Shown in pieces: positions 10,639-22,056 of a DNA stretch of 64,000 nucleotides. The stretch covers positions 558,001 through 622,000 of the forward strand of contig NW_026515521.1 of the NCBI RefSeq assembly GCF_014898815.1, written 5' to 3'. Numbering within the stretch: the stretch's first letter is position 1; the number at the start of each line of letters is the position of its first letter. A model generated the notes under the pieces. It saw nothing but the letters and a program-made list of their open reading frames with translations. It did not search any database and was not told where the DNA came from. This stretch comes from Panonychus citri (lineage: Eukaryota; Arthropoda; Arachnida; Trombidiformes; Tetranychidae). A program made the position numbers and the translations under genes.

Positions 10639-13631
10639 ATGACGATCTCTCAGGAGATCAACAGTTTCCAGGTACCTTATCGTAATGATGCCTCACCCTA
10701 TGGACGTGAAGTTACCTTTGATTGGAAGGTGATTGATTATTGTGATCAACAGAAATTGTTACCTTATCAATGGACAAGATCAGCAAAGTGTATTCTTGTA
10801 GGTGATGTTGGTGTTGGAAAAACATCTCTACTTAAAAGATCATCTTGTGATGAATTTACCTTTGAACATAAGGATACCATTGGTGTTGATTTCGAGATTC
10901 AAAAATATTCAATTCTGGGCAATCAATTTGATCTTCAAGTAAGTTGACATGAAAAAATATCAACGTTGTTTTGTTAGATGTGCTAATTATCATGAAAATG
11001 GTAATCAGATTGACGATGATCAAAATTGCTGAGTAAATGTTTTCCTAAGTCTCTCATATGATTAACTTAATTTTATCACCTCTCAATTTACCAGAATTCA
11101 GGGTAATTGGAATGAACCTCCATTGTATTTATGATTACTATTAATGAGACTTTCTAATCATGATAATTATCTTGATTTGACTCATTCAAGCTTAACCAAG
11201 TTTTCCTTGAAAACAATTAATCATCTTATTAAATCATCACATTCAACTCTTAACATTAGCAACAAGTCCAATAACATTGATCATCTTCACAATACAGAGA
11301 GATAATTGTTAATTGTCTTGAATACTGATAAACTAAACTGACAATTGAAATTCAATTGCTATACAATTAAGTCAATAAAGACAAACTGAATTAACTTAAT
11401 AAAGGCTAGGTGACGATTCAGTTGTAAATCGATTGTAATAATAATAATTCATTATTATTACAATTGTTATGTTGTTTTTATGATTCTAATCAAATTGAAC
11501 TAGTTTAAGTTAATTGTAACAATCAATTAACTTTGATGAAACAGCATTCGATGGTAAATAATGTTAACAATTGTTTTCCAATGAAGAAAAAAAATCTTTG
11601 CTGTTTTTGGTTGCCCTTCAGGAACAATTTATCCTGCTGATTGTTCAACAATTTAATATGGTTAACTTTGATTCATTACAATTAGGAATCAATAATATTG
11701 AATAATGAATTAACTTTCTCATTGATTATCATAATATAACCATAGCAATTAGCTTTATCTTGTTATTTCTTGTAAACTTTTTTCTTAATATCAAATTTTA
11801 ATTGTGATAATTATTTTCCGATAATTATTCATTAATTGTTTCATTGTTATTATCACAAGGTAATCAAGGAAAAAGGTTAACATCAAGGCTTAGGGTTGAC
11901 AATTACTATGATGATGATGATTATGATGATGACGGTTAATCAAGGTTAATCAATAGCTGATAATCATCAAGGTTTAATCAACAACAATTAACCCTAATCA
12001 TAAAATCCTTTACCTCTGTCAATGTCTTTGCCAATTGATCAACTAATTCTTGGCCAGTTTCGTAACAATTAAGTAATAATTTTTTCATTCTTAATCCTTG
12101 TTTTCAGTATAGTTGATTGTGTTGAATGACCTTAATCTCTTGTATCTTTCGGAGGGATTATAAGATTATCCTAATTCATCTGCCTTGTACAAAGAATGAC
12201 TCATTTCCAGAGGAAAATTAATTAGCAGAATTTTGGTTATAATTAGTTAACAACAACGAGGAAACTTGAGTGAACCCAATTTCTCAATTGAACTAATCTG
12301 GTTTTTTTCTGTGAACATCAATTTCGTTGAATGTTTATTTCCCATTCATCATGTTCATCCTTGAACTTATTCAATTGAGTGAGGAAATATCCGTTTACCA
12401 TGAAACTGAATTCGTTTTCCATGTTTTAATTATCCAAGTGCAATGATTAGACTAAAAATTCAGCCTAAAATCAACACAGTAAAAGAAAATCTGAAAATTA
12501 AACTTTCAGTTATCCTTCTCATCCTCTTGATTACTTAACTTGTTACGTTAATTTAACAATTAACAAAGAATAGAAAGTGAAGTTAATTTAATTTCAACAC
12601 CAACCGAACAATTTAAATTATCATATTTATATTAATTGAAGAGTGAACTGAATCAAGAAGACATGAAAATAAACCTTCACTATTTAATTAGATTTCCTTG
12701 CGGTTCATTAAGTTGATGATCATGTAAACAATTTCATCTTAATCATTGGTTAGATTGTTAATCGTTTATTGAGTTGATTTTCAAGGTTATTGTTAAATAA
12801 TAATAATTAAATAATAATTGAACATTAACAAGGTTTTCATCAGTTTGATAATCATTTTTAATCACGACAATCAGTTAATGTCATAACCTTAATCAATTAC
12901 ATTGAGTACAATAATATCTGAGTCTCTTTTGCCAATATGTTTGCCCGGCTCATTGTTTAATTACAATTACAATTGTTTCAATTGTGATGAATTAAATTTT
13001 CCCCTTAACAATCAGCTAATCAATGATCTGTAATTGGTAATTTTAATTGTTCTAATTTTAACTTGTTCTTTGTGATTTATATTTTTATCTTTCAATTTAG
13101 ATTTGGGATACTGCTGGACAAGAGCGATTCCGTTCATTGGCCAGTTCCTATTTTCGAGGGTCAAATGTTGCCTTAATTGTTTTCGATTTAACTAATGTCA
13201 AGTCATTACTTAATTCCCTAAATTGGTCAAGGGAAGTGTTGAAATGTACCAAGAATCCGATTATATTTCTCATTGGCTCGAAAGCTGATGCAATTTCCCC
13301 TGCAGCTCGAGAGTTTAATGAATCGGAGGCAATTAAAATCGCCGATAAATTGAAAGCTGAATACTGGTCAGTTTCCGCTCGAACAGGGGAAAATGTGATC
13401 CCATTGTTTCACCGAATCTCATGTCTCACCTTTCAACAAATTATTCGTGAAAGAATCGACGAGATGGAAGCAATTAAAACTCTACAACCATTTAACAGCT
13501 CGCCAACGATACCAATTAAATCATCGATACCATTAAAACCGACAACGAGTATTATCACACTTAATAAGAAAAAGAAAGTTTCAACAATTAAAAACTGTCT
13601 TAATATCAGAAGATTTTACAAACCTAAATGA
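10639..13631 (+). CDS. Rab34/Rab36-type small GTPase, two exons
   Basis: Exons 10639-10938 and 13101-13631 join in phase 0 across canonical gt...ag sites (GTAAGT donor, TTTAG acceptor), coding for 276 residues. About 45 residues precede the GTPase core, as in Rab34/36. Motifs seen: P-loop GDVGVGKTS, switch I region TIGVDF, G3 WDTAGQERF, G4-like GSKAD and G5-like SARTGE. The stretch KAEYWSVSARTGENV is characteristic of the Rab34/36 group, which acts in Golgi, lysosome-positioning and cilium-related trafficking. Oddity: the protein ends RRFYKPK with no terminal cysteines, so the usual double-geranylgeranyl site is absent; the only nearby cysteine is in NCLN. The large intron (2.16 kb) is AT-rich and gene-free. 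Its last exon is duplicated at 2850-3342. Confidence 0.93.
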
Positions 13632-14592
13632 TACGAAAGTTAATTGTTACCCAACAATTAACCAGAAAACAAAATGCCAAAGAGTCAAGACCAAAAAAAA
13701 GTAAACGCGATTGATTGGAATTAGGAAAAGACTCAGATTTTCAATTGCAACCGATACAATCTCATCTAATTGTAATTAAAACGATCACAAACACCATCAA
13801 AAGTATATTAGTTAATTGCGATGATTTGGTTATCGACGTGATTAAACATTAATTGGTTTACTTTAAATTCATTTCTATTTATAAATATCAATCTGTGAAT
13901 GGAATTACTTTACAGATTATATTTATATTTCCATTGGAATCAAATTTAATTCCTTGATTCAACTGAACACCTTTCTCTTAATTGTATAACCTAATTTTAG
14001 AATTTAATTATTAATTGTTAATAATTGTAATGTATTCTCATACCTAATTGATGTAATAATAATATAATTATTGAGTAATTACAAATGATGGGTGAATTAA
14101 GTTGACAACTTTGTTGTTTTGCTCTCAAATTGTTCAAAACTAAAATCAATTAGATTGCCCAACTTGATTAAACAATTACCCTTAGAGACAATATAATTGT
14201 TCATTAACTAATCAAGTAATCAGATTTTTATATCAACAATTAAACTGTAAATATTGTATGATAAGAGAAAAACAAGTTTCTTGATCATTAATGTTTTCCA
14301 AACAATCAAAACTAATTGTTTCACAATTGAATCTTCCATAGGTTCAAAGTCATTATAATAAATCATTTGTATCATTAAATTGTTCTCAATATTTTTCCAT
14401 TTAATCAAAATCTTTAATCACTTAATTCAATTTAATTTAGAATTTTGATCAACAAGTGGCTCCATCTAGTAGAATGAAACATTTCTATTAACATATGATT
14501 TCTAATTTTTTTTCCTTGTTTACATTAATTGTTTTGATTATTTTCTTAGTTGTTTTTTTCTGCTAAATTTTCATTCATAATTTGATGATTAA

Positions 14593-15705
14593 ATGTCTCT
14601 GGTTAATTCATATTATCTGAAAAATTTACTCTCTCTCTTACCTGGTGGTTATTGTTTCGCCTTTGCCTATGGATCGGCAGTTTTTAAACAATCAGTGTCT
14701 TCCCTTGGTGTTGTTGGTCATTCTGTAAACTCAACGACTTCACCTTCCCGCCTGATTAAACCAATTAATAAATTGACATCATGGTTTTCATCATCACCAT
14801 CATCATCTGAAGAGCAAGTGAAAATGATTGACATGATTGTAGTAGTTGACGATAGCCTTAAATTTCATGAGAACAATTTATCAACCAACCAGAATCACTA
14901 TTCAATTTTAAAACGTTTCGGTGCAAAAGTGATTACCAATATTCAAGATAATTTTGGAGCCTCAATTTATTTTAATACATTGATTCCAATCAAAGATGAT
15001 AATGGAGCTGAATGTTTACTTAAATATGGAATAATTAATCGAAAAAATCTAATCAATGATCTCTACGATTGGGATCATCTTTACACCTCCGGGCGTCTTC
15101 ATAAGCCGGTGAAAATTATTCACTCACCAAGTGATGATGGAAGTATTTCCAAAGCCTTAACAATTAACCATCAAAATGCTCTCTATTCAGCTCTCCTTTT
15201 GCTCAGTGAAACTTTTACCGAGGAACAATTGTTTATAACAATAGCCAATTTAAGCTACGATGGCGATTTTCGGATGACCTTTGGTGAGGATCGTAACAAA
15301 GTGGCCAAAATAGTGAAACCAAATATTGAGAAATTTAAATCAATTTATCAGCCTTATATTGGTTCGTCCATTGAGAAAGGATTATTATCTTTTAACAGTA
15401 ACCAACGAATCTATTTTCAAGATTTATCACCACGAGTTATTTGTCACAATTTAAGTTTATTACCGAAACGAGTTCAGCAAAATTTATATTTCAATTATGA
15501 AAGTCGAGGTAAACTTCGTGATTTGGATGATGTTTTAATGGCGATCGCTCAAAGTTACAAGTATTCTGATGATGTTCGTCAAGCAATTAGACAAATTGTT
15601 AGGAAATCAAGTTGGACACAAAGTGCCAAGGGTGTTTTCACCGCTGGACTGATCAAATCAATGAAATATAGTACAAGAAAATTAATTAAAATGAGTAAAT
15701 CATGA
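14593..15705 (+). CDS. TAMM41: Mitochondrial phosphatidate cytidylyltransferase (TAMM41/Tam41)
   Basis: A single-exon, 370-residue protein with the signature of the Tam41/Mmp37 family: FAYGSAVFKQ (about residues 24-33, the nucleotidyltransferase GS motif), MIDMIVVVDD (about 78-87, catalytic acidic pair), HYSILKRFGAK, GASIYFNTLI and LKYGIINRKNLINDLYDW, then YTSGRLHKPV. The family makes CDP-diacylglycerol from phosphatidic acid and CTP on the matrix side of the inner mitochondrial membrane, the first committed step to cardiolipin. Length agrees with animal homologues (about 320-450). The start is the first ATG of the frame; the basic/hydrophobic N-terminus is compatible with mitochondrial import. 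The gene follows the Rab gene by about 960 bp on the same strand, but the 3' end is close to a different AT-rich region and no operon-like relation is implied. Confidence 0.95.
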   Translation: MSLVNSYYLKNLLSLLPGGYCFAFAYGSAVFKQSVSSLGVVGHSVNSTTSPSRLIKPINKLTSWFSSSPSSSEEQVKMIDMIVVVDDSLKFHENNLSTNQNHYSILKRFGAKVITNIQDNFGASIYFNTLIPIKDDNGAECLLKYGIINRKNLINDLYDWDHLYTSGRLHKPVKIIHSPSDDGSISKALTINHQNALYSALLLLSETFTEEQLFITIANLSYDGDFRMTFGEDRNKVAKIVKPNIEKFKSIYQPYIGSSIEKGLLSFNSNQRIYFQDLSPRVICHNLSLLPKRVQQNLYFNYESRGKLRDLDDVLMAIAQSYKYSDDVRQAIRQIVRKSSWTQSAKGVFTAGLIKSMKYSTRKLIKMSKS

Positions 15706-16105
15706 AAAAAAAACTCTTAAAGAAAAGGAAAAAAGTTTCTATTTTTTTTGTAGATCAGTTAATTACTTTTTCAATTAACATTAGTCAATTATGATTCTAT
15801 TGATTAGATGGCCAATCCTTGGGTTAATGTATAGTTTGATGAAAGTTAATTTAAAAATTAAATATACTGGATTTTTTTAAAACTTTTACGGACGTTTGTC
15901 TCAATATCTCGAGAACCAATGGTTAGATTTGAACGATATTTTAGATGTAGACTCTTGAATATTGAAGTAAAATGAGTTACAAAATTTAAAGATCGAAACA
16001 CTTTTATATGGCCAGAATTTGGTTCGATTAAAATCAATAACATTGATCATCTAATGATTAAATTGTATTTAATCAAATTCAATTATTGTTTCATTTTCAT
16101 TTTAG

Positions 16106-16303
16106 TCTTCGAAATATGGACCCTTCTATATGTTTGGTCTTTTCGATGAACAAATTGAAATCGATGACCAAGTTGTCAATCTTTTGAGTCAACTCCTTTC
16201 AAGAAATCAACAATCAAGGAGTTGCTGCATTGGTGAAAATTTTCTAAAGCACTGTACCAAGTATTATTTGGAAATGAAAGCAAGACGGGCTCCAAGGCCA
16301 TGA
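16106..16303 (+). CDS. Possible terminal exon of an unknown gene
   Basis: A polypyrimidine tract and TTTTAG acceptor are followed by 65 open codons ending in TGA at 16301-16303. The peptide begins SSKYGPFYMFGLFDEQIEID and has protein-like composition (aromatic and acidic residues, two adjacent cysteines, basic C-terminus). An upstream ATG at about 15808 followed by a weak gtatag donor could supply a short first exon in phase 0 (MANPWVN), but that is speculative. No family recognised; could be a chance ORF or a remnant. Confidence 0.3.
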   Translation, partial: SSKYGPFYMFGLFDEQIEIDDQVVNLLSQLLSRNQQSRSCCIGENFLKHCTKYYLEMKARRAPRP

Positions 16304-16453
16304 ATTGTTCGTAAATTCAACCAAGACGAATACAAAACGAACCGAGTAGGAAAAGAAAACACAAATTATTTGAAAAAAGTTCAAGCAAAGTTAAAAATTA
16401 ATCTTCAGTTAATCTTTCTCGAAACATGAATAAAGTGACTTAATTTGATCTGA

Positions 16454-16846
16454 TTTTCTTGTTGCCCTCACTTTTTATTCGACAAATCGGTTGAAGTTCA
16501 ATTTACTTTTGGACGATTTCTGTTTAGTTGTTTTGATAAGGAATAGGTACAAGGCTATGATACATTTGGACTTGTAACCGAACAAGAAGTTGAAAAGATT
16601 TTCTGCGATTGTCTGCGTTGCGAAAGTCCAACTTTCGATAATTTTCTCTATGAGGCAAATCTTTTTAGAAAATTTTCCTTTCATTTTGCTGCGAAAAGTA
16701 CCATCAAAAATACAAATTATATTTCTACAACATTCAGTCGTCTCCAGATGGATAGTGAACCAGAATATCTATTGGAATGGATCATGGAGAATTTCGATTT
16801 GACGACAAAAATTTCAGCTAACAATTCAATGTCTTGTAGGAACTGA
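16454..16846 (+). pseudogene. Decayed ORF with one in-frame TAG
   Basis: 130 codons are open apart from one TAG at 16544-16546. The text after the stop (VQGYDTFGLVTEQEVEKIF) resembles an EF-hand-type loop and helix, and the C-terminal part (YLLEWIMENFD) is also protein-like. No start codon or splice sites could be assigned. Read as an inactivated gene fragment, or an exon whose true boundary lies after the TAG (gaatag|gtac is a usable acceptor). Confidence 0.3.
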
Positions 16847-17146
16847 TTAGAGCACTAAGAGGATCTTGAGTGAAGTTCATCTTCTATTCGAATCTCCAAA
16901 TCAAAATGTTAACAAAACTTTAACAATGAATAATCGTAAAATGACAAATCATTTCCAAAGAGAACCTATTTCCATTAACCCTAGGTTGCTACTCTATGGA
17001 CAATTTTGTCCTTAGGCTTTTTCAAATGTAAACCGTCGCAATTATACTTTAGTTATATTTTCAAGGTTTTACGACTTTGTCAATTGCACCTTTGTCAATA
17101 GCTCCAGAAATTTTCAAACCAATTACTCTTTCATTTTACCTGTAAT

Positions 17147-17656
17147 CTAATTAAAATCATTACTAGATCGGCTAAATGACAAAAATGGCATGAGAGTAGT
17201 TTTTGTTAGAACCATTGCCAAAGCTACAGAGCAATAAAAAGCTTGAATTTCATCAAATGAGGTATTTATTACCAGCCACTTACGATGAATGAAAGTTTTA
17301 AATCTCTTAATATTGTTGTCGAAATTTTTATCACCGTGAGCGAAACGAATGAAGCACAATAAATCCTTAATACGGTTTTTATCCAATTGGAAAATATCAC
17401 TTATCACAGGTATAAATCCGAAAAACAGGTATATCCTTATGGCAATATAATGATAATCAGGTTCATTTAATTTCACTTTTTTTCCTTTTCTATTAATTGG
17501 ATGAACTTCATCAATATTATCATCAAGAAAAGCATCATATTTGTCAATCACACCACAAGTACTTATTAATTCCATTATTATATGAAAATTGAACAATGAG
17601 ATAAAAGAATACAAAATAACTTGAAAAAGGAAAACACAAAAAAAGAAAGAAAACAA
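17147..17656 (-). CDS. Unknown protein, about 142-169 residues
   Basis: Open reading frame of 169 codons; a better start may be the internal ATG at 17575 (MELISTCGVIDKYDAF), because the first 27 residues are a Phe-rich stretch with no clear signal-peptide cleavage site. The body contains a hydrophobic segment (IRIYLFFGFIPVISDIF), then charged helical sequence (KNRIKDLLCFIRFAHGDKNF) and a second hydrophobic stretch (AFYCSVALAMVLTKTTLM). No family recognised. It lies alone between TAMM41 and an IR-like remnant; no TATA box was clear. Confidence 0.4.
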   Translation of the reverse strand: MFSFFFCVFLFQVILYSFISLFNFHIIMELISTCGVIDKYDAFLDDNIDEVHPINRKGKKVKLNEPDYHYIAIRIYLFFGFIPVISDIFQLDKNRIKDLLCFIRFAHGDKNFDNNIKRFKTFIHRKWLVINTSFDEIQAFYCSVALAMVLTKTTLMPFLSFSRSSNDFN

Positions 17657-17981
17657 CCAACAAGTTTGAAAAGAAAAACAAAACTGACCGAAGATGACAA
17701 AAACAAAAAAAAAGTCAAAGGTTAGGGTAATAAAATTTTTTATTGTATTGCCACTTTATGGTTTTACTGCTGCAAAAATTCGGACTTTTTTGTCAGTAGA
17801 GTAGTTTTATTGTTACTTTTTCAGAGAGTAGCAACCGAGGGTTAAATTCAAAAGACTCTCGAATAACAGCATTAACAACATTAATTTACTAATTAAATAA
17901 TTTACCTAATAAAATTTCCTAAAATATTTTTAATATGAAAAGTTGCCGATGAAATAAAAAATTTCATCATCTGAAAGCTTG

Positions 17982-19213
17982 TCATTGCTGAGAAAAAGTG
18001 ACCTGAAGTTTCAACTTCGGACTCGATTGGTTCATTTGATGAACGAAAAATTCAATATAAAAGACAATCAATGCAAGAATGTTAAGTGATACAAAGAGCT
18101 GAATTAAATCAGCATAATTGGAATAAGTGATCGGTTCATATGCCCCATCAGGTGTAGCACTCAATTTCTCATATCGCCAACATGGTGGGTAATCTACTGT
18201 TAGATATTTAGTTGAGGCCACTTTTACCGCTCTACTCTGAGCAACACTACAATATCCTTGTTCAGCGCATGAATATAAAGACCTGATGATCCAGCGTTTC
18301 TTATTAAAGCTCGTGTTCATAGAATAGGCCAGAGAGGTCAGTTCTGTGTAATAGGAACTTGAGCTAATGTGGACGAGGAAATCGGTTCTATTCCTTTTAT
18401 CGAGCTTTTCTTGGCAAAAGAGTTTAATTACCTGACTGTGTATTTCACTACTTCCGAAATGTACCAAAATTGGTCGATTAAGATTTTCTCGGAAATGTTT
18501 TGCCGCTGATTTAATTGGGACGATTGGACTTTGGTCACCGAAAGACTTATTGGCTTTTAAGAAACATAGACTATCAAAAGCAGTGCAATTAACTTTGGGA
18601 TGAGAATACAAGTCGGACCATTTGTTTATTGGAGATGGTCGAAATGATATCGAGTATTGAGTCGTGAACGATGTTGAGAATAGATGGAAAATGTAATGAA
18701 CGGAAAACGAACAGGTAAGAAATAAGAATAATCCAAATTTACCTTTGATTATTATGAGAAATTGACCAAATGAAGATTTCTCAGAGATAAAGTGGCCCAA
18801 TCGAGTAAAATATATTACCAGTGCAAGGATAATTAGGATAAGCATGAAAATATAAATTGAATATTCGATGAACTCAAACGATGACAAGATTCCCTTGTCA
18901 ATCGTACTACTTGATGAATTTGGGTAAATATTCAAGAAGACACATTCGCTACTTTCTATCACCGGGCCGAATGCCAAATCATCATCGGGTCGAAAAAAGA
19001 ACGGCGTTACCTTTGGAAAAATAATGTCATATTTGGCCGATTTTAAAACGTCATCAAAAGTTTCATTATCCCTTTTATATCTTTTAGATATTCAAATTTC
19101 ATAGGAACACGACTCAAGATATTCTCAAGAGTTAATTCTTCAGATAACTTTACATATGGATTGGATGGATTAAAAGACATTAGAACGTTTAAAGGATCTT
19201 GAGTAAAATTCAT
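17982..19213 (-). pseudogene. IR-like gene, divergent copy, one frameshift; transposon-derived C-terminus
   Basis: Starts MNFTQDPLNV at 19213 and ends at 17982. A one-base shift at about 19085-19100 separates the first roughly 40 codons from the remaining 331-residue frame (FGPVIESSECVFLNIYPNSS onward). This copy is the most divergent in the array (for example PSPINKWSDLYSHPKVNC, then SLCFLKANKSFGDQSP), so it is older than the recent tandem copies. Its last residues (LKLQVTFSQQ) are encoded by sequence that recurs in the repeat at 21168-21230 and 21424-21455, meaning the C-terminal end is a transposon-derived tail. Confidence 0.7.
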
Positions 19214-20180
19214 TTTCTAATAAAAACTTAACCAAACTAAAATCTGAACTAAAATATTCAGTTTCGTGTTTCTGGATCTGGAGATAGAAAGACAGTCGAT
19301 TGAAAATGTGATGAATAATTTGCTTTTGATACTCTTTATTTTGATCGAATTGATTGTTGACTTAAATCACAGGAATATTGTCCATTTTGGAATTGTGAGA
19401 TAATTAAACTGTTCTACACTTATATTAGTCCAGAGTTGTTTTTAAGAAATATCTGTAGTTTATCGTTACCATATTGTTTATGTTATTAATAAATTCGATG
19501 GTAAAAATTTACAAAGAGTTTCGAGTTAAACAACTGAGCTCATTTAATAGAAAACTAATAACAATCAAGAAATTCAACATAATCATAACGAGTTGGATGA
19601 AAGGGACAATCATTCATATCATTTCATGTGACATCATCATAAATGTATTGAGAATAATAATTTTATTTGAATAAAAAATTATTAAATTACTTTACAAATT
19701 AATGAATTGTCATCAAAGAAAACATGAAATTGTTTTATTGAATTGATATTCTGAAGTATAAACAAATAAAATAAAAAAAATCGTGATGTTTTAACAGTTT
19801 CAGGTTTACATTAAATCAATCATGTGAAAATAATGCTCATTGAACTTTTTGACGATGAAAATGAGTTTATCGATACATATATCCGAGAATTGGTACAACA
19901 TTTAAATTTATGAACAAATGACTAAAACGAAAACATGTTATCAATATATTTCGGCATTTACAATAATTAATTCGACAATTAGAATCAATTTATTACTGAA
20001 TTATTGTCACGTTTGAGAATGAGGCAAATTCATCTACGACTCGGCTAGATGTAATTTTGAGGTCGACTAGATGTTATTAAATCTAATAGGTTTCATGGAC
20101 ATTAAAATTATTGAATTTTTTATATTCTAAATGGAAATTAGATAATAAGGCATATAAATGTTTTGCTTAATCTTTGTCTC
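19214..20180. other. Gene-free stretch between IR-like remnants
   Basis: AT-rich, no supported gene or RNA. The short ORF at 19474-19674 has low-complexity composition and no flanking signals. Confidence 0.4.
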
Positions 20181-20182
20181 TT

Positions 20183-20591
20183 AATCGACTCAATACTCGA
20201 TATCATTTCGACCACTTCCAATAAACAAATGGTCCGACTTGTATTCTCATCCCAAAGTTAATTGCACTGCTTTTGATAGTCTATGTTTCGCAAATGCCAA
20301 TTATTATTGTATTATATGTTATTAGATTACCCACCATGTTGGCGATATGAGAAATTGAGTGCTACACCTGATGGTGCATATGAACCGATCACTTATTCCA
20401 ATTATGCTGATTTAATTAAGCTCTTTGTAGCACTTAATATTCTTGCATTGATTGTCTTTTGTATTGAATGTTTCGTTCATCAAATGAAACCATCGATTCA
20501 ATATCCAACATTCTTGAAACTTATATTATCAAAATTTAAATCAATCGAATATAAATTATTTCTGTTCGACGCAATTTTTATTCTCAATTAA
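20183..20591 (+). pseudogene. IR-like remnant on the plus strand, internal deletion
   Basis: Plus-strand sequence resembles the copy at 17982-19213: TQYSIS, WSDLYSHPKVNCTAFDSLC, then a jump of about 100 codons to LDYPPCWRYEKLSATPDGAYEP and the last membrane segment (LFVALNILALIVFCIE). The central S2-like part is missing and the frame changes at the junction. Confidence 0.75.
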
Positions 20592-21291
20592 TATCGAATA
20601 TGTTCAACGAATATTAATAAAAATGTAATTACAGTTGACCTTAAGCGTGAATGTGGAAGTATTAATAATTTGTCTAATTGATTTCGCTCGTCTCGAATTT
20701 TAATATTAATCTGAACTCGTTATTATCGTTGGATACCATTTTTAAATATTAATAGTTAATATTTTCTTTCATGCGTTATCTTAATCGATAGATCAATTAT
20801 TAAGAAAGTTTCACGTTCTAAAACAATGATTAAACTAATCGTCTAATACAGTAAAAGACTTTGAGTTCGCAACCACTTTTTAAATACTTCAAGCAGTTAA
20901 TGATAGTCAATGAGAGATACCCAGAGATATGATAAGTATTGTCCACTTATTTGAGTGATGTGGTCTTAAAATGGTCAGCTGATTAGATATCAAAAGTTAT
21001 CTTTACTTGATTATCATTAACTGCGCTAATAATTAAGAAAGTGGTTGCAAACTCAAAGTCTGTGTACCGATCACCAGGATTTTTTAGCTAATAAAAAGGA
21101 AAAAGGGTAATGCTTTTAATTTCCTGTAAGGTCATGAAAAGTAAAATGTCGATGAAATAAAAATTTCATCATCTGAAAACTTATTATTGCTGAGAAAAAG
21201 TGACCTGAAGTTTCAACTTCGAACTCGGTTGATCTTTAAATTGTCAAATCAAACAAACTGCTTACAAACACAAGGAAAAAAAAATAACGGT
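20592..21291. other. Gene-free stretch with transposon-related sequence
   Basis: No gene seen. 20875-21065 contains an inverted pair around actttgagttcgcaaccac / gtggttgcaaactcaaag, probably a decayed inverted-repeat element. 21168-21230 matches the 3' end of the IR-like copy at 17982. Confidence 0.4.
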
Positions 21292-22056
21292 AAAGGACAC
21301 TCTGCAAAAAATTAGACTTTTTAGTTAAGAGTTGAGACTTTGTATATTTGTAGGGCCAAAAATATGAAGTCTGAATATGTTTATCTGTTTCTGGTCTGAT
21401 CAGTAGTTTTCGAGAAAATCAAGTTCGAAGTTGAAACTTCAGGTCACTTTTTCTCAGAAACGATAAATTTTTAGATCATGAAATTTTTATTTTATTGACA
21501 ACTTTTCATGCCCTTACAGAAAATTAGATTTGTTTTGGTGAAAAAAATGTCCAAAGTGCTCCGGTCATAATTCCGTTGTATTTAAATAAATGGACCGCGA
21601 TTAGTCCCTAGTGTCGAGAATGATCTGAAACTTATTTCTGATACTATCCTAGTATGGGTTAACATCGTGGATCGAGCACTTTTTCCATTTGATCAACAGT
21701 TTTACCGAAATGAAAGGGTGGCCTGCGATCTTCGTGGACTAATATCTCCGAAACTACAATACTTAGAGATGTTTGAATAAGTCCAATCATAGTCATTTAA
21801 CCAAAACTACGGAGAACTATCAATTTTTGGCCTTGAAAATTGATGGTCTAGCTGCGACTTAAGTAAATTGAAAGTTATACTACATTTAAGTTATAAATAC
21901 CCGAATGTATTGTGTTTGCTCGAATGAAATATTATTTCATCAAACATTGTCAAACTATTTATAGCAAAAACAACCAATTTTTAAGGCCAAAAATTGATAG
22001 TTCTCCGCAGTCTCAACTCTTAACTAAAAAGTCTAATTTTTTGCAGAGTGTCCTTT
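21292..22056. mobile_element. 765-bp element with 48-bp terminal inverted repeats
   Basis: Perfect 48-bp inverted repeats at 21292-21339 and 22009-22056 (start AAAGGACACTCTGCAAAA). It contains further internal inverted repeats, including one built on the sequence caagttcgaagttgaaactt. No coding capacity and no clear target duplication. Parts of it recur, rearranged, at 37920-38660. Confidence 0.8.
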
